Source: Actinoplanes aureus (lineage in GTDB: Bacteria; Actinomycetota; Actinomycetes; Mycobacteriales; Micromonosporaceae). Taken from it: DNA of 64,000 bases. The position numbers and the translations under genes are program-made. The notes under the pieces are model-generated. The model searched no databases and was not told the DNA's origin. It saw only the letters and a program-made list of their open reading frames with translations. Below, piece after piece: positions 15,711 through 24,657 of this stretch (position 1 is the first letter of the stretch; each line of letters begins with the position of its first letter). The stretch is from the NCBI RefSeq assembly GCF_015704865.1, contig NZ_JADQTO010000037.1, positions 1 to 64,000 of the forward strand, given 5' to 3'.

Positions 15711-16982
15711 TCAGCGGGGGCAGGCGCCGAAGTGGGTGGGGCCGGTGCGGCGGAGCAGCTCGGTGCTGAGGACCTCGCCGGCGACGCCGTGGCCGACGCC
15801 GAGACCGGCCTGGTTGCTGAACTCGAAGTGCTGGCCGCCGTAGACCCGGGACCGTCCCGCCTCCGCGGCGGCGGCCGCGAAGCCCGGATAGCCGCGCGCC
15901 GCGCCGCCCGGGGCCGAGTCGGTGGCGTGGTGGAAGGGGATGGCGTCGCTGCAGAAGAAGCCGGCCAGTACGGCCGCGCCGGCACCGCTGTACGAGCTGT
16001 GCCCCGACACGTACTCCGGTGTGCCGCCGACGCTGCCGGCCCGGGCGGACCAGGCCGGGTTCGGCGCGGTGGCCGGGTTTCCGTCGGTGTCGGCCTCGCG
16101 GATCGCGGTGGTCGGCCGCCAGTGCCGGTACGTGTACTTGGTGCGGACCGTGGCCACCGTCGTGTCGGCGAGCGCCATCGTGAGCAGCGCGGCCAGCCGG
16201 GCCTGATCGGCCAGTGGCAGGTGCCGGTCGGCGGCGACGGTGAGGCCGATCCGCAGCCACTCGCCGGGCGGCTGGCCGGAGCCGGCGGGCAGTGACCAGA
16301 ACTGGTAGGTGGCTAGCAGGTCCGGTTCGGGCAGCGCGGCATCGCCGAGGATCGCGACCTCGGCGAAGGCGGCGGCGTACTGGAGGCTGGTCAGCGCCGG
16401 GGGAGGGCCGGGGACGTGCCGCGCGGGGTCGGCGACGGCGAACGGGCGCACGTTGCGGTACTGCACGCCCGCCCACGCCGCGCGGAAGACGCCGGGTCCG
16501 GTGCCGGCCCCTTGGGTCTCCACCGGGGTGGAGCCGTCGCCGGCGCGGGCGGTGACCACAGCCTGGCCGACCTCGCGGCCCCACCGGGCGCCGGTCTCGC
16601 CGCCGGGGAGGCGGGCCAGGTCGGCGTCGAGGCGGGTGTCGTAGGTGGCGGTGCGAGCCGGGTCCAGGCGGACCAGCACCGCGTGCGCCGCGGCGGCGGC
16701 GGCCGCCTGTGGGTCGCCGTCGCGTGGTCCCGGGCCCGGCACCAGGGCGTGGGTGCGGCGGTCCCGGCTGCCGGCTAGGCCGTTGACCGCGTCGTAGATC
16801 GCGACGTTGACCATCGCGTAGAGGCGGGCGGCGTCGGCATCGGTGGCGCGGGTGGCGCGTACGGCGTCGAGCGCGAACCCGTTCCACACCCGTACGGCGT
16901 CGATGTCGGTGTGGGCGTGCTCGGTAACCGGAACGCTCACGCCGGCCAGGCTCAGAACGGCGACGAACAGAAGCTTGCTCAC
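15711..16982 (-). CDS. Secreted vanadium-dependent haloperoxidase/PAP2-like protein
   Basis: This 423-residue protein has a signal peptide (VSKLLFVAVLSLAGVSVP) and the PAP2/vanadium haloperoxidase pocket: KYTYRHWRP (Lys and Arg, about 285), EYVSGHSSYSGAGA (Ser-Gly-His, about 335) and RVYGGQHFEFSNQAG (Arg and His, about 385). Members oxidise halides with peroxide or act as acid phosphatases; the sequence does not decide. The GTG at 16982 was preferred because GGTGG precedes it; an ATG lies five codons upstream. The gene is monocistronic and is followed by the 34-bp repeat array. Confidence 0.82.
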   Translation of the reverse strand: MSKLLFVAVLSLAGVSVPVTEHAHTDIDAVRVWNGFALDAVRATRATDADAARLYAMVNVAIYDAVNGLAGSRDRRTHALVPGPGPRDGDPQAAAAAAAHAVLVRLDPARTATYDTRLDADLARLPGGETGARWGREVGQAVVTARAGDGSTPVETQGAGTGPGVFRAAWAGVQYRNVRPFAVADPARHVPGPPPALTSLQYAAAFAEVAILGDAALPEPDLLATYQFWSLPAGSGQPPGEWLRIGLTVAADRHLPLADQARLAALLTMALADTTVATVRTKYTYRHWRPTTAIREADTDGNPATAPNPAWSARAGSVGGTPEYVSGHSSYSGAGAAVLAGFFCSDAIPFHHATDSAPGGAARGYPGFAAAAAEAGRSRVYGGQHFEFSNQAGLGVGHGVAGEVLSTELLRRTGPTHFGACPR

Positions 16983-17040
16983 GGCACCACCCTGCACCGC
17001 ATCGCATCGGAAGTCGTCAATGCGTCCTCGATCGGACGCC

Positions 17041-17586
17041 TCAGCCGCCGAGCGTCCTGCCCTGGAAGCCGTACACGGTGCCGGTCTCGCCGACCTCCTC
17101 GACGTCGACGTCGACGTTCACCCGGCCGCCGCGGACACTGTCGATCCGGGCCGCGACGAGTAGCCCGTCCACCCGCTTCGCGGTGGCGACCACGTCCACC
17201 TGGCTGCCGGCCGGCTCGCGCTCCTCGCCGCGGAACGTGATCCGCTGCCGGTACGCCAGCTCCAGCAGCGAACGCAACGCCTCCACCTGGGCGATCAGCT
17301 CGGTGTTCGCCGGGTCGACCGGGCGGATCCCGTGCACGTACGACCCGAGCCGCTCGGTCAGCGTGATCAGCTCCTCGTCGCGCTCCTCGAGGACCCGCTC
17401 GTCCACCGGCACCGGCTCGAGGCGGCCGGCCAGCACCGGATCGTCCGCCGCCGGCGTCACCAGCGCGGCCTGATCCTTGCGTTCGCGGCGTCGTTTGAGC
17501 AGCTCCGTGGCCTGGCCGTAGAGGAACGTGATGCCCTCGGTCAGGACGGCCGCGCCGAGCACCGCCAGGGTCACCGGTTCCGCCAT
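17041..17586 (-). CDS. Hypothetical protein with N-terminal hydrophobic helix
   Basis: This 181-residue protein is not recognised by family. It begins MAEPVTLAVLGAAVLTEGI, TFLYGQATELLKRRRERK, a pattern seen at the start of several uncharacterised actinobacterial proteins, followed by a charged helix and a C-terminal half rich in beta-strand residues (VNVDVDVEEVGETGTVYG). There are no cysteines and no signal peptide. It lies between the haloperoxidase and TetR genes with no obvious partner. Confidence 0.7.
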   Translation of the reverse strand: MAEPVTLAVLGAAVLTEGITFLYGQATELLKRRRERKDQAALVTPAADDPVLAGRLEPVPVDERVLEERDEELITLTERLGSYVHGIRPVDPANTELIAQVEALRSLLELAYRQRITFRGEEREPAGSQVDVVATAKRVDGLLVAARIDSVRGGRVNVDVDVEEVGETGTVYGFQGRTLGG

Positions 17587-17653
17587 CGTCGTCTCCTCGA
17601 CCAGGACGCTACGCCGGCCGCCGCCGGGTCTCTGTCGCGTCGCCGACAGCCTG

Positions 17654-18310
17654 TCACCCGCCGGGGCGCAGCAGGTACCGGGTGACCATGATGGTCAGGT
17701 CGCGCAGGAAGTCCTCGTCGGTCCCGGTGGCCGCGGCGAAGCCCGGCCCGTACGCGGTACGCAGCACCAGGGTGGAGAACACTGTGTCGAAGGCTGCTCG
17801 AATCGCGCCCCCCGGATCGGGCTGATCGATCTCGACGCCGGTTTCCAGAATCAGGGCGGTGAACTGGTCGCCCAGCTCCCGGCTGTACCGCCGGCCCCGG
17901 CGGTGGACCTCCGGATGCACGCCGGAGATCAGGATCACCGCTCGGAGCAGGGCGGCGTGCCGGTCGAAGACCCCGGCGACCAGCCGGACCGCCTCCGCGA
18001 CGATCCGCTCGGCTGGCACACCCCGCCACCGGTCACGCTCGTCGAGCACGGCCTGGTCCGCGCGGACCCGGGCGAGACCGTGCTCGTAGACGGCGAGGAA
18101 CAGGGCGTCCTTGTTGTCGACGCGGGCGTAGAGGGCGCGCGGCGGCACCTGGGCGCGCTCGCAGACGGCGGCGATGGTGAACGCCTCGTACCCACCCTCC
18201 TCCAAGATCGTCACCCCGGCGTCGAGGACCCGCTGCCAGGCCTCCCGGCTGCGCTGCTGGAGCGGCGGCCGGATCTCCAGGGACTCGGCGGGCGTCGTCA
18301 TGCGCTCCAT
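17654..18310 (-). CDS. TetR-family transcriptional regulator
   Basis: This 218-residue protein has the TetR helix-turn-helix in residues about 14-60 (WQRVLDAGVTILEEGGYEAFTIAAVCERAQVPPRALYARVDNKDALF in pieces) and a variable ligand domain with a short FxxVFSTLVLRTAYG segment. It diverges from a flavin monooxygenase gene with a 100-bp spacer that holds a good TetR-type palindrome. It should repress that gene and itself. Confidence 0.88.
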   Translation of the reverse strand: MERMTTPAESLEIRPPLQQRSREAWQRVLDAGVTILEEGGYEAFTIAAVCERAQVPPRALYARVDNKDALFLAVYEHGLARVRADQAVLDERDRWRGVPAERIVAEAVRLVAGVFDRHAALLRAVILISGVHPEVHRRGRRYSRELGDQFTALILETGVEIDQPDPGGAIRAAFDTVFSTLVLRTAYGPGFAAATGTDEDFLRDLTIMVTRYLLRPGG

Positions 18311-18329
18311 CCTCGCTGATCCGCGGGGG

Positions 18330-18392
18330 TTGACAGCCGGGTGACCCGGACCACATCCTCATCTGCACCGAAACCGTAGCGCCCACTACGGT
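18330..18392. promoter_or_regulatory. Promoter element and TetR-type operator
   Basis: TTGACA at 18330-18335 is a good -35 for the rightward gene, but no strong -10 follows. ACCGTAG-N6-CTACGGT at 18373-18392 is a perfect inverted repeat of TetR-operator size. It lies between the -10 region and the ribosome-binding site AAGGAG, where binding would block the monooxygenase gene. Confidence 0.6.
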
Positions 18393-18410
18393 CTTTCCCA
18401 AGGAGTACCC

Positions 18411-19637
18411 ATGTCCGCTGTTCGCCGTGGCCGCGTCGCCGTCATCGGTGCCGGGCCCGCCGGGATGGCCACCGCACTCTCCGTCCACCAGGCCGGCCAC
18501 GAGGTCCTGTTGCTGGAGCGCTACCCCCGGGCCCGCCCGGCGGGCAACATCCTCAATCTGTGGCCACCGCCGATCAAGGCGCTCGGCCTGCTCGGCGTCG
18601 ACACCACCGACCTCGGCGCGCCCTGCTACACCGAGTTCCGCAGCGCCGCCGGCCGCACCCGCGTCCGGGTCAACCTGCCCGGCGACGTCGTGCGCGACTA
18701 CGGCGGCGGCTTCATCGGCCTGCTCCGCCCCGACCTGTACGCGCGGCTGCTCGCCGCCCTGCCGCCGGGTGTCCTCCAGGTCAACCGCACGGTCGACAGC
18801 TTCGACCAGGACGAGACCGGGGTACGGCTGCGGATGGTCGGCGGCGAGACGATCGAGGTGGACGTGGTCGTCGGCGCCGACGGCATCGACTCCCTGGTCC
18901 GCCGCACGCTCTGGGGTGACACCCCGAAACGCGAGCACCACCTGCACATCTTCGGCGGCTACACGTTCGACGACACGGTCACCGCCGAGCGCGGCCTGTG
19001 CCTGCTGTCGCACAGCCGGACCGTGCAGGGCAGCTGGACCGCGATCCGGGACAAGGGCCGGGACGGCTTCCAATGGTGGGTTCTCGGCGCCCACGACGCG
19101 CGCACCGAGTTCACCGGGGATCCGCACGCCACCGCCGCCCGGATGGGCGCCGGGTTCGCCGCCCCGCTGCCGCAGCTGATCGCCGCCACCGACCCGGCCC
19201 ACGTGCAGCGGTGGGTGCTGCGCGACCGCAAGCCGCTGAAGCGGTGGTCCAAGGGCCGGGCCACGCTGGTCGGCGACGCTGCGCACCCGACCAGCCCGTA
19301 CGCCGCTTACGGCGCGGGCATGGCCACCGAGGACGGCTACTTCCTCGGCCGGCGGCTGGCCGGCGTCGACCTCTCCGACCACTCGGCGGTGCGAGCGGCG
19401 CTGGAAGCGTTCGAGGGCCCACGCAAGCCGCACACCGCTCGGCAAGTGCAGCAGGCGTACGCCCTCGGCAAGATTTTCCACCACGCGCCCGCCCCGCTGC
19501 GACCGCTGCGCGACGCGTTGCTGGACCGCACCCCGTTTCTGCAGAAGGTTGTCGGTGACTCGTCACCCGGTGAGATCGTCGCGCAGATCGCGGCCATCGA
19601 CGAGACGGAGGCGCGGTTCCGCGCGATCACGGCGTGA
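18411..19637 (+). CDS. FAD-dependent monooxygenase (PHBH fold)
   Basis: This 408-residue protein belongs to the aromatic-hydroxylase/epoxidase group. It has the dinucleotide motif GAGPAG (about 13-18), LLERYPRARPAG, the DG motif VVGADGIDSLVRR and the GD motif ATLVGDAAHPTSPYAAYGA. It uses NAD(P)H and oxygen to hydroxylate or epoxidise a substrate I cannot identify. The ATG has AAGGAG upstream. It is controlled most likely by the divergent TetR regulator. Confidence 0.88.
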   Translation: MSAVRRGRVAVIGAGPAGMATALSVHQAGHEVLLLERYPRARPAGNILNLWPPPIKALGLLGVDTTDLGAPCYTEFRSAAGRTRVRVNLPGDVVRDYGGGFIGLLRPDLYARLLAALPPGVLQVNRTVDSFDQDETGVRLRMVGGETIEVDVVVGADGIDSLVRRTLWGDTPKREHHLHIFGGYTFDDTVTAERGLCLLSHSRTVQGSWTAIRDKGRDGFQWWVLGAHDARTEFTGDPHATAARMGAGFAAPLPQLIAATDPAHVQRWVLRDRKPLKRWSKGRATLVGDAAHPTSPYAAYGAGMATEDGYFLGRRLAGVDLSDHSAVRAALEAFEGPRKPHTARQVQQAYALGKIFHHAPAPLRPLRDALLDRTPFLQKVVGDSSPGEIVAQIAAIDETEARFRAITA

Positions 19638-19726
19638 CCGTGCGGTTCGCCGTACCGTGCTCGGGGTTGGTCTTTCTCGTGCGCCGCCGCGTGCGGCGCG
19701 CGAGCTGACGGGAGGGCGGGCGAAGC

Positions 19727-20710
19727 ATGATCGTGTTGGACGGGCCGGACACCCGGGCCGCGCTGCCGATGGCCGACGCGGTCGAGTGCGCGCGCGAAGC
19801 CATGCGCGCCACCGCCGGTGAACATCTGCGCCAGCCGCTGCGGACGGTGATCAACGCCGGCCCGGCCGGCTTCCTCGCCGCCATGCCGGTCTGCGTGGCC
19901 GATCCGGCGGAGACCCTGTTCGGGATCAAGACGATCGTGGTGAAGCCCGGCAACGCGGCCCGCGGCCTGCCCTCGCACAACGGCCTTGTCGTGCTGTTCG
20001 ACGGTGACACCGGGCTGCCTACCGCCGCGGTCGACGCCGCGGTCATCACCGAGATCCGTACGGCGGCGGTCTCGGCCGTAGCTACCGGCGCGCTTGCGCG
20101 CGCCGACGCGGCCCGGCTCAGCATCATCGGCACCGGCGCGCAGGCACGCACGCATCTGGAGGCGATGCTTGAGGTACGGGAGATCGGCTCGGTACGGGTC
20201 TGGGGGCGTACGCCGGAGCGGGTCACCGAGTTCGCCGGGTGGGCGCGCACCCGGTTCGGCCTGCCGGTGACCGAGGCCGTCTCGCCGCGCGACGCGGCCG
20301 CCGGTGCCGACGTCGTCTGCACCGTGACGGCGTCCCCGGAACCGCTGTTGTCGGCGGCGGACGTCGCCCCCGGCGCGCACGTGAACGCGGTCGGCGCCAG
20401 CCAGCCGGGCTCCCGCGAGCTGGCGCCGGACCTGGTGGCGCGGTGCCGGGTGGTGGTGGACCGGCGCGAGTCCGCCGGTGCCGAGGCCGACGACCTGATC
20501 CTGTCGGCGGACCCGCCCCGCCGGGCGCCGGTGGCCGCGGAACTCGGCGAGGTGCTGCTCGGCCGGGCTGCCGGCCGGACCGGCCCGGAGGAGATCACCC
20601 TGTTCAAGTCGGTCGGCCTGGCGGTGCAGGACCTGTTCGCCGCCCGGGCCGCGGTGCGCCGGGCCGCCGGGACCGGCATCGGCAACCACGTGCCGATGCG
20701 CGCCGGCTGA
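19727..20710 (+). CDS. Ornithine cyclodeaminase/mu-crystallin family protein
   Basis: This 327-residue NAD(P)-binding protein has the family features GIKTIVVKPGN (conserved Lys), TEIRTAAVSAVAT, the cofactor loop IIGTGAQARTH, NAVGASQPGSREL and ITLFKSVGLAVQDL near the C-terminus. Members include ornithine cyclodeaminase, alanine dehydrogenase and siderophore-precursor enzymes. No amino-acid or siderophore genes lie nearby, so the substrate is open. It is followed by a strong bidirectional hairpin. Confidence 0.88.
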   Translation: MIVLDGPDTRAALPMADAVECAREAMRATAGEHLRQPLRTVINAGPAGFLAAMPVCVADPAETLFGIKTIVVKPGNAARGLPSHNGLVVLFDGDTGLPTAAVDAAVITEIRTAAVSAVATGALARADAARLSIIGTGAQARTHLEAMLEVREIGSVRVWGRTPERVTEFAGWARTRFGLPVTEAVSPRDAAAGADVVCTVTASPEPLLSAADVAPGAHVNAVGASQPGSRELAPDLVARCRVVVDRRESAGAEADDLILSADPPRRAPVAAELGEVLLGRAAGRTGPEEITLFKSVGLAVQDLFAARAAVRRAAGTGIGNHVPMRAG

Positions 20711-20736
20711 CTGTCTGCGGCGCGGTACCGGCGACG

Positions 20737-20775
20737 CGCGCCCCGTGACCGCCGCACCGGCGGTCACGGGGCGCG
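20737..20775. terminator. Bidirectional hairpin terminator
   Basis: A perfect 17-bp stem (arms around GCGCCCCGTGACCGCC and its inverse) with a five-base loop lies between two converging genes, 26 bases after the cyclodeaminase-family stop and 7 bases before the MFS stop. There is no U-tract, which is common for GC-rich actinobacteria. Confidence 0.7.
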
Positions 20776-20781
20776 ACGGGA

Positions 20782-22060
20782 TCAGCCTCGGGCCGAGGTC
20801 TCCTGCCGGTGCAGGCGCGGCAGGTGCGGTTCCCCGGGCTCCGGCGGCAGGTCGTCGACACCCGTGGCGACCGCATCCTCGTGGCGGCGGTGCGCGGACG
20901 GCAACGCGAGCGCGGCGACCGCGGCCAGCACGCCGACGCCCGCGCAGACCCAGAAGCCGGCGGTGAACGCGTCGTCGGTGGGCAGGCCCTGCGGGGTGCT
21001 GTGCGAGGAGAGCACCGCCGCGACGACAGCGGTGCCGATGCTGCTGCCGATGGTCCGGGCGATCGTGTTGACGCTGGTGGCCTCGCCGGTCTGGGCGGCC
21101 GGGACGCTCTCGATGATGGCGTTCGACATGACCGCGAAGGCCAGGCCGATGCCGGTGCCGGTGAAGATGCCGGAGAGCAGCACCTTCCCGACCTCGTCGT
21201 GGGTGACGGCGGGGACCGCGAACGCGACGACGACCGCGAGGGTGCCGAGGAACAGCTTCGGGCCGTACTTGCGGGTGAGCAGGCCGGCCAGCGGACCGAA
21301 GATCACCATCATCACGACGGTGGGCAGCAGGAACAGGCCGGACTGGGACACCGACTTGCCGAACCCGTAGCCGGTGGCGGCGGGCAGTTGGAGCAGCATC
21401 GGTACCAGGAGGAAGGTGCCGAACATCGCGAAGCCGAGCATCAGCGCCACCAGGTCGGTGGCCCAGACGCCACGGATCCGCATCAGGCGCATGTCCACCA
21501 GCGGCTCGGCGGTCCGCAGCTCCACCACGACGAAGACGGCCATCAGCACCGCGCCGGCGGCGAGCAGGCCGATGGTCTTGACGTCGATCCAGCCCCAGGC
21601 CTGGCCCTTGCTGATCGCCAGCAGGAGCGCGACCAGCGAGGTCGACAGCAGGACGGTGCCGAGGACGTCGAGCCTGCCGGGCGTACGCACCGGCGACTCC
21701 TTCATCCCGAAGATCGCACCGGCCAGCGCGATGATCACGAAGACCAGCGGCAGCCAGAACAGCCAGTGCCAGGACAGGTGCTCGACGATCGGGCCGGCCG
21801 CCACGATGCCGACGCCCGCGCCGACGCCGAAGATGGCCGACAGCAGGCCGACGATGACACCGACCCGCTCGCGGGGCAGTTCGTCGCGGACGATACCGAT
21901 CGACAGCGGCATGATCGCGCCGGCCGCGCCCTGCAGGACCCGGGCGACGATCAGCACCGACAGGTTCGGGGCGACCGCGGCCAGGACCGGGCCGGGCCGC
22001 CAGCGCCGCCAGCACGCCGATCAGGACGCGGCGTTTGCCGACCATGTCGCCGAGGCGGCC
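20782..22060 (-). pseudogene. DHA2-type MFS drug-efflux protein, 5' deleted and frameshifted
   Basis: The intact part (20782 to about 21985) encodes a typical 14-helix MFS exporter with VARVLQGAAGAIMPLSIGIVRDELP and VEHLSWHWLFWLPLVF. Upstream, the motif-A region GRLGDMVGKRRVLIGVLAALA continues in a different frame, so one base has been gained or lost near 21990. Above GRLGD (22060) homology stops, and the first two helices are missing. The sequence there becomes the end of a TetR gene on the other strand. The gene cannot make a full transporter. Confidence 0.75.
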
Positions 22061-22189
22061 CAGGTCGTCCTCTCGGCCGCCCTCGGCATCGTGCTGCTGC
22101 GCGCTTCCGGACTCCAGCCGCTCGCCGCTGCCGAACCCACCCAGCTGGCCGAGCCGTTGCGCAAGATGATCGGCGCCCTTCTATCGTGA
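22061..22189 (+). pseudogene. C-terminal remnant of a TetR-family regulator
   Basis: The frame QVVLSAALGIVLLRASGL, QPLAAAEPTQLAEPLRKMIGALLS, stop, looks like the last 42 residues of a TetR regulator (effector-domain end, ALL/R core, terminal helix). No helix-turn-helix or start precedes it. Instead it is joined directly, back to back, to the truncated MFS gene. The pair was presumably divergent before the region holding both 5' ends was lost. Confidence 0.55.
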
Positions 22190-22250
22190 CCCGGGTGCCG
22201 ATCACTCCGGTTATGACGACGAAGGCCTCGCGTACGACGGCGCGGCCCCC

Positions 22251-23186
22251 TCAGCCCGGGACGAGATTGGCCGGCGGCGGGATCACCTGCAGCCGGACCG
22301 AGTTGTCGTAGCCGATCACCCAGGTACGGCTGTCGCGGGTCCACGTCACCGGGGCCAGGAACAGCCGGCCGCCGGACTCGAGGATCAGCCGGAAGCCGCG
22401 ATAGCGGTAGCCGAAGCCGTCCTCGCCCGCGCCGGTCAGCCGCTGCTCGACGACGCCTTCGGGCAGTGCCGGCAGCGGCTCCCGGGTGTCCAGCACCACC
22501 TGGTAGGCCCGGCGCGGGTCGACCGCCTCGTCGTAGCTGCGGTTCAGCCCGAGGGTGAACGCCACCCGGTTGGTCGCCCAGAACAGCCCGGCCAGCGCGA
22601 GCACGACGATCGACACGACCGCCGCACGCCGTACCCGCCCGGCCTGGTCGGCCATGTACCACCGGTGCATCCGGCCGTGCGGGTCACGGGTGAGGATCTG
22701 CCCGGCGATCCAGCCGGCGTAAGCGAGCATCGCCGGCCCCACGCTCAGGGTGAGTGGAGTCAGAGCCGTGGACTCGTTGCGGTAGACGGCCGGGACCAGC
22801 AACCCGAGGACCGCGCGTGCCGTCAGGAGCAGGCCGATCAGCGCCACGCCAGCGGCGGTCAGCAGTCCGGCCGTGGTCCGGGACTCGTCAGAGAGCACCC
22901 AGGTGACGACCGCGTGGCCGGCCAGGGCTAGCACGACCGCGATCAGCAGCAGGGCGAGCGGGCCGAAGATCGCCTCGGTGCCGTAGATCACCAGGTCCTG
23001 AGTGGAGAGATCCGCCAGGCCGAGCTGGATGCCGTAGTAGGCGAGCCGGCCGTCGGTGTACACCGCGCCGAAGTAGATCAGCAGCGCGGTGATCACCGTG
23101 GTTGGGGCCAGGAAGTTGGCGATCTCGGCGAGACGGGCGCCGAGGGTGCGCTGCGGTGCGGCCGCCTCGTCCGGCGCCGCGGTCAT
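22251..23186 (-). CDS. Polytopic membrane protein of unknown function
   Basis: This 311-residue protein has about five hydrophobic segments: FLAPTTVITALLIYFG, PLALLLIAVVLALAGHAVV, AGVALIGLLLTARAVLGLLVP, SVGPAMLAYAGWIAGQI and AAVVSIVVLALAGLFWATN. A soluble C-terminal domain of about 115 residues follows, probably extracytoplasmic. Its ATG overlaps the stop of the preceding gene (ATGA), so both are made together. I do not recognise the family. Confidence 0.75.
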   Translation of the reverse strand: MTAAPDEAAAPQRTLGARLAEIANFLAPTTVITALLIYFGAVYTDGRLAYYGIQLGLADLSTQDLVIYGTEAIFGPLALLLIAVVLALAGHAVVTWVLSDESRTTAGLLTAAGVALIGLLLTARAVLGLLVPAVYRNESTALTPLTLSVGPAMLAYAGWIAGQILTRDPHGRMHRWYMADQAGRVRRAAVVSIVVLALAGLFWATNRVAFTLGLNRSYDEAVDPRRAYQVVLDTREPLPALPEGVVEQRLTGAGEDGFGYRYRGFRLILESGGRLFLAPVTWTRDSRTWVIGYDNSVRLQVIPPPANLVPG

Positions 23187-24034
23187 GACGAGGGCGACGC
23201 GGACGCGGAGGGGGAGGACTCCTCCGGTTTCGGCTCGTCCTTCTTGCCCTGCACCTTGAGCTCGCTGGTCGCCGTTTTCCATTCGACGGGCACGGGCCGG
23301 CTCTCGGACGGCTCCTCACGGGCGACCTTCTCCTCCGAACAGGGCGCCACGTCCGCCGACTCGCAGCTGCCGGCGAACACCAGTCCCACCCGCGCGCTGT
23401 AGGTCTGGGTCTCGCCTCCGTCGTCGCCCGGCCGCAACTCCTTCTCGAGCTGCACACCGGTGTAACAGGCCTGGCCGGTTGCGAGTCTCACACCGGGCAC
23501 GCACGGCTTCGCACCCGGAGGGAGGTCCTCGTTCGTGTCCAGCGGGCAATGTCCGGTGGCCCGGTACAACCCGGCATCGGCGGAGATCAGGAAGACCCTC
23601 TTCACCTTCATGGTGATGCCGAACTGGTTGACGAAGAACCGGCAGGAGTCCTCCATCGCGCCGCCACCCTGCGGCCCGTTGACGTTGACCGTCTTCGCCG
23701 GGCGCGGAGCCTTGTTGTCTTTCTTCTTCGTGGCCTCGCTCTCGGTCCGGGTTTCCTCCTCGCCTTCACCGCTGCCCGGCTGCTGCCCGGCGTCAGTTGC
23801 GGAGCCCGAGTCGGAGTCGGACGCAGACCCGGACCCCGGGTCGGAATCACCCGGTAGGGCGACGTCGTCCTGCGGGACACCGCCGTCGGTGGGCTCCGAC
23901 GTGGACGTGTCGCCGCTTGTCGGTGTGGTGTCGCCGGTGGTGGCCGCGGTACGCACGAGCCATCCCACGCCGAGAGCGAAGACCAGGGCGAACACCGCCA
24001 CGACGGCGACCAGAACCCGACGGTTGGCAAACAT
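23183..24034 (-). CDS. Membrane-anchored hypothetical protein with Ser/Asp-rich linker
   Basis: This 283-residue protein has an N-terminal anchor (VLVAVVAVFALVFALGVGWLV), a low-complexity linker of Ser, Asp, Gly, Glu and Thr (about 30-105) and a folded outer domain (about 110-250) with six cysteines that may form disulphides (SCRFF, GHCPL, KPCVPG, QACYTG, SCESAD, PCSEEK). The C-terminus is a second disordered tail. It is cotranscribed with the polytopic protein and may form a cell-surface complex with it. Confidence 0.72.
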   Translation of the reverse strand: MFANRRVLVAVVAVFALVFALGVGWLVRTAATTGDTTPTSGDTSTSEPTDGGVPQDDVALPGDSDPGSGSASDSDSGSATDAGQQPGSGEGEEETRTESEATKKKDNKAPRPAKTVNVNGPQGGGAMEDSCRFFVNQFGITMKVKRVFLISADAGLYRATGHCPLDTNEDLPPGAKPCVPGVRLATGQACYTGVQLEKELRPGDDGGETQTYSARVGLVFAGSCESADVAPCSEEKVAREEPSESRPVPVEWKTATSELKVQGKKDEPKPEESSPSASASPSS

Positions 24035-24140
24035 GGCCGCCCCCTCTCGTCAAGCACGGGCGTCCTGTCACCTTGAGTAGCACGCGCGTCACCCGCGCCC
24101 CAACCGGTTTTCGGCGCACCTCACATCGGCTGTTCGACAG

Positions 24141-24629
24141 CTATTTGAGGCAGTTGCTCAGGTGCGGCGCCGCGGACATGACCAGCTGGCGGCCGATCTT
24201 CTCGAGCTGCGCGACCTGCTCCGGGGTGAGCGCGTCGAAGACCAGGCGCCGGGCCTCACGGACGTGGCCCGGAGCGGTGGCCTCGATCATCGCCGTCCCG
24301 GCGTCGGTGAGGACCGCGACGACGCAGCGGGCCTCGGTGGTGTCCACGTTGCGGCGCTGCACCCACCCCTGGCGCTCCAGCCGGCTGACCGCGTGTGAGA
24401 GCCGGGAGAGCGACCCGGCGGCCAGGTGGGCGAGCTGGCTCATCCGGACCGTGTGGCCGGGCGCGTCGGACAGCGAGGAAAGGATCTGGTACTCGAAGAA
24501 GTTGATCCCGGCGTCCCGCTTGAGCTGGGCGTCGATGGCCGGCGGCAAGCTCATCAGCATCGCGGTGAGCGCCATCCAGGCGTGCCGTTCGTCGTCGGAG
24601 AGCCATGGGACGTCTGTGCTGTCGCTCAC
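24141..24629 (-). CDS. MarR-family transcriptional regulator
   Basis: This 162-residue protein has the MarR winged helix (EYQILSSLSDAPGHTVRMSQLA, GSLSRLSHAVSRLERQGWVQR, DTTEARCVVAVLTDAG) flanked by dimerisation helices. The GTG at 24629 is chosen for length against the family; upstream in-frame codons would run into the operator. It diverges from an FMN oxidoreductase gene, and the spacer has two identical palindromes. It likely represses both genes and is released by an electrophile or quinone. Confidence 0.85.
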   Translation of the reverse strand: MSDSTDVPWLSDDERHAWMALTAMLMSLPPAIDAQLKRDAGINFFEYQILSSLSDAPGHTVRMSQLAHLAAGSLSRLSHAVSRLERQGWVQRRNVDTTEARCVVAVLTDAGTAMIEATAPGHVREARRLVFDALTPEQVAQLEKIGRQLVMSAAPHLSNCLK

Positions 24630-24657
24630 GACTGAGCACGATACCTGACCAGCGCAC

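Noticed and set aside
15436-15843. Plus-strand frames through the dispersed and tandem repeats
   Set aside because: They only reflect the repeat sequence and run antisense into the haloperoxidase gene.
19337-22045. 902-residue minus-strand frame
   Set aside because: Only its first codons (MVGKRRVLIGVLAALA) belong to a gene, the frameshifted MFS relic; the rest is shadow.
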